Shown in pieces: positions 23,027 through 30,153 of a stretch of 41,830 bases of DNA. Both the position numbers and the translations under genes were made by a program. The stretch is from Thermoleophilia bacterium. Its GTDB lineage: Bacteria; Actinomycetota; Thermoleophilia; Gaiellales; JAICJC01. The notes below the pieces were generated by a model. It saw nothing but the letters and a program-made list of their open reading frames with translations, was not told the origin of the DNA and made no database searches. Within the stretch, counting starts at the first letter, position 1. Each line of letters starts with the position of its first letter. Location: assembly GCA_025928435.1 (NCBI GenBank), contig JAICJM010000011.1, positions 1 to 41,830 on the forward strand, given 5' to 3'.

Positions 23027-24436
23027 TCAGCCGGCGGCCGGTTCGGCCAGCTCGCTCGAGAGCTCCTCGACCAGCCGCCGCTTCTCGTCGGCGCTCATCT
23101 TGGAAAGCTCGTTGCGCAGCGCGCGCTCGTCGACGTGCTGGTTCCACCAGTCGACCGAGTCGGGGCCGAGCAGCGCCCAGCGGCCGACGATCCCCTGGGA
23201 CACCTCGTTCGACGGCGCCATCACCCAGCCGGCCTTGGCATCGCGCACGAGCCGCTCGATCTCGGCCGCTCGGGCGTAGCCGCGCCCGCCGCAGAGCTGG
23301 AGCATCTGGTCGGACACGCGCGCGGCCAGGCCGGCGGCCAGCACCTTGGCCTCCAGGCCCCAGCAGGTGAACGCCGCGCGCGGGGCGGCGTCGGGGTCGT
23401 GGGCGTACATCGTCCAGTCGCCGCCGTTCGTCGCGTCGTCGAGTGCGCGCGCCATCCCGTAGGCGAACATGCGCGACGCCTGCGCCTCGCACACCGCCCT
23501 CCCGTAGCTGTCCTGCGACGTCGCGTAGTCGGCGATGCGGCGGCCGTACTGCACGTGCGCGCGCCGCAGGGCGTGGCGGCGGGCCACGTCCAGACAGGCC
23601 ATCGCCAGGCCGTTGTAGGCGCCGGCGTACTGGAGGAACGCGAGCGGGTCGATGGCCTCGTCGTTCGAGCGGGCGCCGTCGCCGGGCGGGCCCACGATCC
23701 GGCCGGCGGGGATGACGGCGTCGATCTCGACCGGCCCCGACTGGTTCGCGTGCATCCCCATGGCGTCCCACACGCCGGGGCTGCCCTGCACCTCGTCCGG
23801 ATAGAGCAGGAAGACGGAGAGGTCGGCGTAGTCCCCTCCGAAGTCCGGGCTCGTCGTCTGCGTCAGGTACCAGTCGGCGTAGCCGCTCGAGGTGGTGAAG
23901 GCGGCGGTCTTGCGCACATGCCAGCCGTCGGCGACGCGCTCGGCGCCGGACGTCTTCGGGTACCAGAAGTGGCCGCCGGTCTCGGGATCGGTGTAGGACG
24001 CCGTCCCGATCAGCGCCTCGGAGTCCATCCGCCGCAGCAGCGACTCGATCTCGGGGTTGCCCTTCGCCCGGAACACGAGGCCGGCCACCGCGACCAGGTG
24101 CATCATGAAGATGACGGCCGTCGACGGGCAGCCGTAGCGGGCGATCGCCTCGGTCGCCATCAGCACCTGGGTGTGGCTGGCCGCGCGGCAGCCGTACTCC
24201 TCCGGCGCGATCATCGCGAGCAGCCGCAGCCGGCCGAGCTCGTCGATGCTCGCCCGCGGGTACTCGCCGGTGCGGTCGGCCTCGATGGCGAGCGGGCGGA
24301 TCACGCGCTCGCACGCGTCGATGATCTCCTCCTCGAGCGCCCGGTCCTCGTCGGTCAGGAAGAAGGTCGGGTCGAAGTCGTACCCGAGCCCGTAGTACTC
24401 CTCCGATCCCCAGCGCTTGGTGGGCGTGGCCGCCAT
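23027..24436 (-). CDS. Acyl-CoA dehydrogenase family protein
   Basis: FAD-dependent acyl-CoA dehydrogenase-fold protein of 469 residues. Visible blocks are the helical N-terminal domain (DFDPTFFLTDEDRALEEEIIDACERVIRPLA), the FAD-binding beta domain (LIGTASYTDPETGGHF, AAFTTSSGYADWYL) and the C-terminal helical domain (ARRHALRRAHVQYGRRIADYATSQ, QMLQLCGGRGYARAAEIERLVRDAKAG). The usual catalytic Glu position in the last block is not certain. Followed by a cupin dioxygenase, so it may dehydrogenate an acyl-CoA or related substrate in the same route. ATG start with CAGAAT 7 nt upstream; the AraC-type direct repeats at 24470-24506 overlap its -35 region. Confidence 0.88.
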   Translation of the reverse strand: MAATPTKRWGSEEYYGLGYDFDPTFFLTDEDRALEEEIIDACERVIRPLAIEADRTGEYPRASIDELGRLRLLAMIAPEEYGCRAASHTQVLMATEAIARYGCPSTAVIFMMHLVAVAGLVFRAKGNPEIESLLRRMDSEALIGTASYTDPETGGHFWYPKTSGAERVADGWHVRKTAAFTTSSGYADWYLTQTTSPDFGGDYADLSVFLLYPDEVQGSPGVWDAMGMHANQSGPVEIDAVIPAGRIVGPPGDGARSNDEAIDPLAFLQYAGAYNGLAMACLDVARRHALRRAHVQYGRRIADYATSQDSYGRAVCEAQASRMFAYGMARALDDATNGGDWTMYAHDPDAAPRAAFTCWGLEAKVLAAGLAARVSDQMLQLCGGRGYARAAEIERLVRDAKAGWVMAPSNEVSQGIVGRWALLGPDSVDWWNQHVDERALRNELSKMSADEKRRLVEELSSELAEPAAG

Positions 24437-24443
24437 CCCCGCG

Positions 24444-24506
24444 ATTCTGCACCCTGCGCCCCGGGCGGCGCTGTCACGCGCGTGCTGCGGCTGTCACGTC
24501 GGTGCT
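24444..24506 (-). promoter_or_regulatory. Promoter of the acyl-CoA dehydrogenase operon with AraC-type direct repeats
   Basis: Two direct repeats, GCTGTCACGCGCGTGCT (24470-24486) and GCTGTCACGTCGGTGCT (24490-24506), match in 14 of 17 bases and are 20 bp apart, about two helical turns. On the minus strand a -10-like CAGAAT (24444-24449) is 7 nt from the ATG, so the proximal repeat falls on the expected -35 region. This is the classical placement for an AraC-family activator, and the adjacent gene encodes one. Confidence 0.6.
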
Positions 24507-25407
24507 AGACCTGCACGCGGCGCCGGTACTCGCCCGGCGTGAGGCCCGTCGCGTTGCGGAACACCCGCCCGAGGTGGCTCTGTGACCGGAAGCCGCACAG
24601 CTGGGCGATCTCGGCGATCCCGTGCGACGAGCCCGCGAGCAGCGCCCGTGCCCGCGCGACCCGGCGCTCGCGCAGATAGCCGTAGGGCGTCTGGCCCGTG
24701 GTCAGGCGGAAGGCGCGGGCGAAGTGCGCCCGGCTGAGCCCGGCGGCCGCGGCCAGGTCGTCCAGCGAGAGGTCGGCGTCCAGCCGCTCCTCGACCAGGT
24801 CGCGCACGCGGCGCAGGCGGGCCGGGGCCAGGCCGGCGCGGATCGGTGGGGCGGCCAGGGTGCGGCAGTGCGCTCGGATCAACCGCAGGGCGATCGTCTC
24901 GGCGACGGCCTCGCGGTAGAGCGTCCCGCCGGCCCCTTTGCTCCGCCGCTCCTCGAGCAGCGCGGCGGCGAGCGCGTGCAGCAGCGGGTCGCTGAACGCG
25001 AACCGCTCGAGCGGCGCGGGCGCGAGCACGCCCGCCTCGGAGCCGACCTCGGCCAGCCAGGAGGGCGCGACGTAGAGGTGCAGCTCGTCCGTGGCCCCGT
25101 CCCACGTCCAGGCGTTCTCCCGGTGCGCGGGCAGGATCAGCGAGTTGCCGGGCCGGAACTCGGCCCGGTCGACCGACCGGCCGAGCTCGCGCTCGACGGT
25201 GATCGCGCCGCGGACGGTGAACGAGATGTAGTGGGCGTCGATCGGCGGCAGCGCGCGCCGCATCGGCAGTCCGGGGAACCGCCACAGGGCGACGTCGACC
25301 GGCGAGTCCGCGGCGGGCCCCGGTGCCATGTCGATCCCGCCGACGAGGCTGACCCACTCGCGGGGCGTCACAACCCCGTCCGAGCGGCCGGTGAGGGCGG
25401 CGGACAT
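24505..25407 (-). CDS. AraC-family transcriptional regulator
   Basis: Regulator of 300 residues. The N-terminal half is a cupin-like sensor (ALPPIDAHYISFTVRGAITVERE, FRPGNSLILPAHRENAWTW). The C-terminal 100 residues hold the two AraC helix-turn-helix units (DADLSLDDLAAAAGLSRAHFARAFRLTTGQTPYGYLRERRVARA and HGIAEIAQLCGFRSQSHLGRVFRNATGLTPGEYRR). It probably activates the downstream acyl-CoA dehydrogenase-cupin operon on the same strand. The ATG at 25407 lies 7 nt from TATCCT (leaderless); the upstream frame extension to 25443 would place the promoter inside the gene and is rejected. Confidence 0.9.
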   Translation of the reverse strand: MSAALTGRSDGVVTPREWVSLVGGIDMAPGPAADSPVDVALWRFPGLPMRRALPPIDAHYISFTVRGAITVERELGRSVDRAEFRPGNSLILPAHRENAWTWDGATDELHLYVAPSWLAEVGSEAGVLAPAPLERFAFSDPLLHALAAALLEERRSKGAGGTLYREAVAETIALRLIRAHCRTLAAPPIRAGLAPARLRRVRDLVEERLDADLSLDDLAAAAGLSRAHFARAFRLTTGQTPYGYLRERRVARARALLAGSSHGIAEIAQLCGFRSQSHLGRVFRNATGLTPGEYRRRVQV

Positions 25408-25444
25408 CGCGCCAAGGATACCGGACGCCCCTCGTGAATACACA

Positions 25445-25456
25445 GGGTCAGACCCC
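25445..25456. repeat. Dispersed palindrome, copy 3 (GGGTC-A-GACCC)
   Basis: GGGTCAGACCCC, identical to 12 of the 13 bases of the copies at 7153-7165 and 37357-37369, in the divergent gap between the AraC and ParA-like genes. As in copy 1, CTT follows on the right. Confidence 0.5.
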
Positions 25457-25474
25457 TTCGGTTCACCGGATGTT

Positions 25475-25504
25475 TTGATCCGTCACATGGTCGGCTGCTA
25501 AGGT
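25475..25504 (+). promoter_or_regulatory. Promoter of the ParA-like gene
   Basis: TTGATC (25475-25480), 18 bp, TAAGGT (25499-25504). The transcript would start near 25511 and include the GGAGG at 25522-25526 that serves the ATG at 25532. Confidence 0.45.
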
Positions 25505-25531
25505 CGTTCTGCCCACGAAATGGAGGCCGAA

Positions 25532-26791
25532 ATGGATACTGGGCCCGACTCGCCTTCCACCTCGCCCGGCACCGACGTGACGACGTACGACTCGAAGCGC
25601 AACGTCGCCACGCAGGAGTCACATAACGGACGCCTCTCCCCGGCGGAGCAGGACGACATCACGCCCACGCGCGTGCCCGACGTCGTGATGGCGCACGTCC
25701 GCGACGACGACGAGCCGTCGGAGGCGGGCTTCGGCGAGCGGGTGATCGTGCTCGGGTGCCACATCCGATACGCCATCGAGTGGACGTTCCGATGGAAGCT
25801 GCGGGCACGTCAGAAGCGCGCGCTCGAGACCCTCTGGCGCATGCGCACCACGAAGAAGATCTACGCGTTCCTGAACAGCAAGGGCTCGAGCGGCAAGACG
25901 GCCGGGTCGACCACGACCGGCCTCCTCTTCGCCGACGCGATCCGGCGCGACTGCGTCGCCGTGGACATGAACGACTCGCCGGGGGGCACTGCTCGGCGGC
26001 TCGGGATCCGGCGCGACGACACGCTCAACCTGCGCGACTACCTGCGCAAGTACCGGGGCGAGGAGCGCCCGACCGCCGAGAGCATCAGCCGCGACCTGGA
26101 GTGGACGCGCGACGCCGGCCTGTTCGTCATCTCGTCCGAGTCGATCGCGAACACCACGGACGACCCGGGCGGCCGCGACCGGGTGAAGGAGGGGCTCGAG
26201 CAGCTCGCCGAGAGCGTGCACAGCGTCTTCTGCGACCTCGGCAACAGCATCAAGAGCGTGGGCAACTGGTCGGCCGTCGAGATCGCCGACACGCTCGTCT
26301 TCATGGGCAACGTGAACGCCGCCGACTCGGTCGTCGACTTCGGGAAGGACGATCCCACCGGCGAGGGCGACGATCTGATGAGCACGATGAACGCCTACCG
26401 CGGGATGGGCATGCCCACGAAGGTGCGCGAGGGCATCATCGTCATCCTGGGCGCGAAGCAGGGCATGCGCAGACGCTACGCCGATCACTACGGCGTCGGG
26501 ATCGACCAGGTGTACATCGTCCCGAACAACCGCTACATGAAGCGCGGGAACGTCGTGCGCAAGAACCGGCTGCCGCTGGCGGTGCGCACCGTCGTCTACG
26601 AGATCCTGGTCGCGATGGTGAAGGCGAAGCGGCCGCCCGAGAGCGAGATCGTGCGTCCGAAGCGCTCGGTCTACCGCCGCGAGCCTCGCGCAGACCGAGC
26701 GGAGGACACGTACAACCCGACGCTCGAGGGCGACACCGAGAGCATCCCGCGAATCGGTCCCGCGCCGCCTCCGCCGCCGCCCGTCGCGTAG
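25532..26791 (+). CDS. Orphan ParA/MinD-like ATPase
   Basis: P-loop ATPase of the SIMIBI ParA/MinD class, 419 residues. The deviant Walker A is NSKGSSGKTAGSTTTG (about 115-130), keeping the signature Lys before the loop; Walker A' follows at VAVDMNDSPGGTARRLGI. The Walker B region is VHSVFCDLGNS, followed by the hydrophobic strand DTLVFMGNVNA. The N-terminal 110 residues are acidic then basic and unlike ordinary ParA; the C-terminus is a Pro-rich tail. There is no ParB, parS or secretion gene beside it. Such orphans position cell-surface machinery or partner with type VII-like systems in actinobacteria, but here the partner is unknown. ATG at 25532 is chosen for its GGAGG at 5 nt; ATG 25520 would lack one. 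Confidence 0.8.
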   Translation: MDTGPDSPSTSPGTDVTTYDSKRNVATQESHNGRLSPAEQDDITPTRVPDVVMAHVRDDDEPSEAGFGERVIVLGCHIRYAIEWTFRWKLRARQKRALETLWRMRTTKKIYAFLNSKGSSGKTAGSTTTGLLFADAIRRDCVAVDMNDSPGGTARRLGIRRDDTLNLRDYLRKYRGEERPTAESISRDLEWTRDAGLFVISSESIANTTDDPGGRDRVKEGLEQLAESVHSVFCDLGNSIKSVGNWSAVEIADTLVFMGNVNAADSVVDFGKDDPTGEGDDLMSTMNAYRGMGMPTKVREGIIVILGAKQGMRRRYADHYGVGIDQVYIVPNNRYMKRGNVVRKNRLPLAVRTVVYEILVAMVKAKRPPESEIVRPKRSVYRREPRADRAEDTYNPTLEGDTESIPRIGPAPPPPPPVA

Positions 26792-26833
26792 GGGCGCCGC
26801 GCGGGGAGAAGGCCACTTGGGTGTTTCCACCCA

Positions 26834-26863
26834 TTGAGCGGGCGTGCCCGCGTCGCCTAGATT
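26834..26863 (+). promoter_or_regulatory. Promoter of the small membrane protein gene
   Basis: TTGAGC (26834-26839), 18 bp, TAGATT (26858-26863). The predicted leader is about 105 nt and contains the hairpin at 26910-26951. Confidence 0.4.
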
Positions 26864-26909
26864 GGCCCCGCCCCCCGCTGCGACCTCAGCCGGGGTGGTT
26901 GACGCCAGA

Positions 26910-26951
26910 GGGCCGCCGGACGCAGGGGGCTGCGAAGCTCTCCGGCGGCCC
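26910..26951 (+). promoter_or_regulatory. Large structured leader hairpin
   Basis: Perfect 11-bp stem GGGCCGCCGGA / TCCGGCGGCCC enclosing a second helix CGCAG-GGGG-CTGCG. It ends 24 bp before the start codon of the 66-aa membrane protein and 119 bp or more after the ParA-like gene. It can act as terminator of the latter or as a cis-regulatory element of the former; no T tract follows. Confidence 0.5.
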
Positions 26952-26975
26952 TTAGCGCCTCAGGAGCCAACCGAC

Positions 26976-27176
26976 GTGAACGAGTCTCAGGAGTCCCGCC
27001 CGCGCCGCCTCGAGTACGCGCGCTTGTCGGTCGCGCTGATGGCCGCCGGCGTCGTGCTCGTGAGCGTCGGCCTCGCGACGGCGCACTTGGCCGTGACCGT
27101 GATCGGCGTGCTCGTGATCGTGGCCGGCTGGCTGGCGGCCACGGGCGTCGCGCTCACCCCTCGCCGCCGGCGCTGA
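26976..27176 (+). CDS. Small membrane protein, 66 aa, two helices
   Basis: Begins VNESQESRPRRLEYARL, then two hydrophobic helices (about 19-37 VALMAAGVVLVSVGLATAH and 38-58 LAVTVIGVLVIVAGWLAATGVAL) and a basic end TPRRRR that should stay in the cytoplasm. No family recognised. GTG start with AGGAG 9 nt upstream. The structured leader at 26910-26951 suggests its translation or transcription is controlled. Confidence 0.6.
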   Translation: MNESQESRPRRLEYARLSVALMAAGVVLVSVGLATAHLAVTVIGVLVIVAGWLAATGVALTPRRRR

Positions 27177-27194
27177 TCCAGCCGTGCGCCGTCC

Positions 27195-27223
27195 TCGACA
27201 ACGGCCGCAGGATGACGTATTCT
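27195..27223 (+). promoter_or_regulatory. Promoter of the RCC1-like gene, leaderless
   Basis: TCGACA (27195-27200), exactly 17 bp, TATTCT (27218-27223), then 7 nt to the GTG at 27231. Five of six -35 bases match TTGACA. Confidence 0.65.
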
Positions 27224-27230
27224 CGTTCGC

Positions 27231-28379
27231 GTGAGACGACTGCGTCTGGCAGGTGTGTTGCTCGTCTCGGTGCTCTCCGTCATGCTGATCGCCCTCGCGG
27301 GCGCGGCGCAGGCGGTGACCACCGGAACGGTCTCCTCCATGGGGAATGACCAGTACGGGCAGCTCGGGAACGGCTCCGGCGGGAGCAGCGCCAGCCCAGT
27401 CGCCGTCGCGGGGCTCACGAACGTCATCCAGATCGACGGCGGCCGCGAGCACGCGCTTGCCCTGCGCAGCGACGGCACGGTCTGGGCGTGGGGGCACAAC
27501 CAGTACGGCGAGGTCGGCGACGGCACGAAGACCAACCGCCAGTCGCCCGTGCAGGTCTCGGGTCTGACCGGCGTCATCTCCGTCGAGACCGGCCACTACT
27601 CCTCGATGGCGCTGAAGAGCGACGGCACCGTCTGGATGTGGGGCTGGAACAAGTTCGGCGTGCTCGGCGACGGCACGACGACGAACCGGTCGACGCCCGT
27701 CAAGGTGACCGGGCTCTCCAACGTCACCGTGATCGCCGGCGCGCGCGACCACATGCTCGCGCTCGAGGCCGACGGCACCGTGTGGGCGTGGGGCGACAAT
27801 GAGTTCGGGAACCTCGGGATCGGCAACACGACCAACCACACGACGCCGGTCCAGGTGCACAACCTGGCGAACGTCATCGCCATCGCCGGCGGCCGCGACC
27901 ACAGCCTCGCGATCGAGTCCGACGGCACCGTGTGGTCGTGGGGCTGGAACCAGTACGGCCAGGTCGGCGACGGCACCAAGGGCACGAACAGGCTCACGCC
28001 CGTCCAGGTGAAAAACGTCACCGGCGTGACCATGGTGAGCGCGGGCGCCGACCACAGCATGGCGCTCAAGAGCGACGGCACCGTCTGGGCGTGGGGCCAG
28101 AACAACGACGGCCAGCTCGGCGACGGCACGAAGACGAATCGCTCCACACCCGTGCAGGTCAAGGGCATCTCGAATGTGGTCGACATCGGCAACGGCCGGC
28201 TGCACAGCCTCGCCGTCGAGGGCGACGGCTCCGCCTGGGCCTGGGGCCTGAACACCGACGGCCAGCTCGGCGACGGGACAAAGACGAACCGCTCGACGCC
28301 GATCCATATTCCAGGGATCACCGGCGCGTTCGGGCTTGGCGGCGGCGTCAACTACAGCGTTGTGCTGCACGCGCCGTAG
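27231..28379 (+). CDS. Secreted RCC1-repeat beta-propeller protein
   Basis: Exported protein of 382 residues: signal peptide (MRRLRLAGVLLVSVLSVMLIALAGAAQA) then seven RCC1 repeats of about 50 residues, each reading close to GDGTKTNRSTPVQV...LSNV..IA.G..HSLALKSDGTVWAWG.N..GQLG. They probably close into one seven-bladed propeller filling the whole mature protein. The blades are much more alike than in most RCC1 proteins, and the DNA also carries near-repeats of about 150 bp, pointing to recent internal duplication or gene conversion. Bacterial extracellular RCC1 proteins have no settled function; adhesion or ligand binding is possible. Leaderless GTG start. Confidence 0.85.
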   Translation: MRRLRLAGVLLVSVLSVMLIALAGAAQAVTTGTVSSMGNDQYGQLGNGSGGSSASPVAVAGLTNVIQIDGGREHALALRSDGTVWAWGHNQYGEVGDGTKTNRQSPVQVSGLTGVISVETGHYSSMALKSDGTVWMWGWNKFGVLGDGTTTNRSTPVKVTGLSNVTVIAGARDHMLALEADGTVWAWGDNEFGNLGIGNTTNHTTPVQVHNLANVIAIAGGRDHSLAIESDGTVWSWGWNQYGQVGDGTKGTNRLTPVQVKNVTGVTMVSAGADHSMALKSDGTVWAWGQNNDGQLGDGTKTNRSTPVQVKGISNVVDIGNGRLHSLAVEGDGSAWAWGLNTDGQLGDGTKTNRSTPIHIPGITGAFGLGGGVNYSVVLHAP

Positions 28380-28399
28380 GCGGCGGGCGCTGGCCGCGT

Positions 28400-29632
28400 C
28401 TACTGGCCGCGCGGGAGCACCCGCCAGCCGAACGCGAAGTAGTCGTGGAACCAGCCGGAGCCGGGGCTCATCCGGTCGATCGTGACGCCGTCGCCGGCGC
28501 CGTGGCTGTCGATCGTCCAGCCGTTCCCGAGGTAGATGCCGGTGTGGTAGATGTGCTGCCAGTGGGTGCTCGCGCCGTGCGGCAGCTTGTCGCTCCAGAA
28601 GAGCACGTCGCCGGGTCGCAGCCTCGCGTACCCGAGCCGCCGCGAGACCGGGAGCGCCCGGGCCATCTCGTAGGTGGTGCGGCCGGCGATCGCCGCGCTC
28701 CACGGCCGGCCGTTCGCGAGCCGGTAGCGACGCAGCTTCAGTGTCCACCAGACGAATCCGGAGCAGTCGAACCCGGCGGCGGCCGGACGGCCGAACAGCT
28801 CCTGGGGGCGGTCGGAGGTGCCGCCCCAGACGTACGGCGCGCCGGCGAAGCGGATCGCGTAGGTGAGCACCTTGCGCTGGAGCGGCGTCCAGGTCGGGAG
28901 CTGCCCGGCCACCGCCGCCTGCGAGGCCGCCCAGCCGGGCGCCCAGCTGGGGAGATGCGCCAGCCCGTACGCCTCGATTGCGAGCTCGGCCCGCACCAGG
29001 CGGTCCTTCGGCCACCATTCCCAGGTGTCGTGGCCCGCGGGGGCGTTCACGCGGATCCCGAGGTGGCGGACGATCTGCTCCGCCCCGAACCCGAGCGGGA
29101 GCGGCACCCTGCGGCCGTTCGCCTGGTGCAGCGTCGCGTACCGCGCGGCCGCGGCGCCCATCCCCAGCATGTTCACGATCCCGCTGTCGAACCCGTGCTG
29201 GGTGATGGTGTCGCCCGGGCCGCTGCCCGCCGGGATCCAGCCGCGCGTGACCGCCTCCCGGTACGGATCCTGCCAGGCCGCCGTGCCGGTGCGCAGCTGG
29301 TAGGCGAGCGCGAGCACCTTGGCGGCTCCGAGCCGGTGGATGAGCGTCGCCGGGCCGAAGTTCTTCGGCCCGGCCTTCGAGACCCACCCGTTGGCGACGG
29401 CCCATTGCACCTGCGGACGCGCCCAGAACGACGCGGCCACCCCGGCGGTCGCCGGCGCGCGGGCAGTCGCCATCGTCGGGGCGCTGATGACCGGGATGCC
29501 CTGCCAGAACGTTGCAGGCGCCGGTGGGGGCGTCTGCCCCGCCGCGCTCGCGGCGCCGCCGCCCGCGGCCGCCAGGCAGGCAACCGCCAGCACCGCCGAA
29601 ACCACCACCCGTGAAGGGGAGACACCCAGCAT
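28400..29632 (-). CDS. Secreted NlpC/P60-family peptidoglycan hydrolase
   Basis: Exported protein of 410 residues with a signal peptide (MLGVSPSRVVVSAVLAVACLAAAGGGAASAA), a helical middle region (about 60-260) with S-layer-like phrases (QVQWAVANGWVSKAGPKNFGPATLIHRLGAAKVLALAY, YREAVTRGWIP), and a C-terminal NlpC/P60 domain: catalytic Cys290 in FDCSGFVWW, the RPGDVLFW strand, and the His-containing IYHTGIYLGNGWTIDSHG. Such enzymes cut the peptide stems of the cell wall or modify it at division. The middle repeats resemble SLH-type wall-anchoring modules. ATG 29632 is directly after a GTG (29635); either may be used. Confidence 0.85.
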   Translation of the reverse strand: MLGVSPSRVVVSAVLAVACLAAAGGGAASAAGQTPPPAPATFWQGIPVISAPTMATARAPATAGVAASFWARPQVQWAVANGWVSKAGPKNFGPATLIHRLGAAKVLALAYQLRTGTAAWQDPYREAVTRGWIPAGSGPGDTITQHGFDSGIVNMLGMGAAAARYATLHQANGRRVPLPLGFGAEQIVRHLGIRVNAPAGHDTWEWWPKDRLVRAELAIEAYGLAHLPSWAPGWAASQAAVAGQLPTWTPLQRKVLTYAIRFAGAPYVWGGTSDRPQELFGRPAAAGFDCSGFVWWTLKLRRYRLANGRPWSAAIAGRTTYEMARALPVSRRLGYARLRPGDVLFWSDKLPHGASTHWQHIYHTGIYLGNGWTIDSHGAGDGVTIDRMSPGSGWFHDYFAFGWRVLPRGQ

Positions 29633-29678
29633 CACGAAACCCCGAGGGCCGAATAGTGGACCAGGCGGGCCCGTCTGT

Positions 29679-30059
29679 CTAGGGCTTCGGCCCGGGCATC
29701 GGCATCCCGCAGCGCAGGCAGCGGTAGACGACCTCGCCGTGCGGCGTCAGGCGGTGCGGGCGCGGATCGTGCCCGCGACGGCCGCAGCGGAGCCGGCGGA
29801 ACAGCCCTGGCTTGGGCGGCGGAGCGGGCGGCGGTGTCAGGCGCACGACCCGCTGCGTGCCGATCGGCTCGGGCGGGCGCGGGGCCGGCTCGGTCGCGAG
29901 GGCGTCGTCCGACCTGCCTGCTGGCCTCTGGCCGGGGCCCTCGTCGAGGACGGCCAGGAGTTCCTCCGTGGACATGAGCAGCGTCGTGCCCGTGACCAGG
30001 CGAAGGGCCGGGCGTCTCGGCACCCCCTGATCACCGCGTTCGGTCGTCCAGTCCGTCAC
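29679..30059 (-). CDS. Hypothetical protein with C-terminal zinc-ribbon-like motif, 126 aa
   Basis: The N-terminal half (LVTDWTTERGDQGVPRRPALRLVTGTTLLMSTEELLAVLDEG) is followed by a Pro-rich linker (PAPRPPEPIGTQRVVRLTPPPAPPPKPG) and a basic C-terminal module with RLRCGRRGHDPRPHRL and YRCLRCG, i.e. one Cys, several His and a CxxC pair that could bind zinc. No family recognised. The GTG at 30059 is chosen because a strong promoter (30071-30098) starts transcription a few bases before it; the TTG at 30098 would lie within that promoter. Confidence 0.55.
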   Translation of the reverse strand: MTDWTTERGDQGVPRRPALRLVTGTTLLMSTEELLAVLDEGPGQRPAGRSDDALATEPAPRPPEPIGTQRVVRLTPPPAPPPKPGLFRRLRCGRRGHDPRPHRLTPHGEVVYRCLRCGMPMPGPKP

Positions 30060-30070
30060 GAGGGAGCGCA

Positions 30071-30098
30071 ACACTAGCGCGTCCGCGTCAATTGTCAA
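30071..30098 (-). promoter_or_regulatory. Promoter of the 126-aa hypothetical gene
   Basis: Minus strand: a perfect TTGACA (30093-30098), 16 bp, TAGTGT (30071-30076), 11 nt before the GTG start. The message would have a leader of only a few bases. Confidence 0.6.
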
Positions 30099-30153
30099 CT
30101 TCTGGATGTCTGGTTATGACCAAAAGCGTTGCCGCGGTCACCGTGAGGCGTTC

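Noticed and set aside
27231..28379. Tandem DNA repeat array
   Set aside because: The repeated DNA is explained by RCC1 coding repeats, not by a noncoding array or CRISPR.
26952..29405. Very long open frame (817 codons) on the minus strand opposite the RCC1 gene
   Set aside because: It is the mirror of the GC-rich RCC1 and NlpC reading frames; its product is low-complexity Arg/Ala/Asp-rich repeats with no domain, and it crosses two well-supported genes.
30060..30098. TTG start at 30098 for the 126-aa hypothetical gene
   Set aside because: It would place the first codons in the -35 and -10 boxes of a strong promoter; GTG 30059 fits better.
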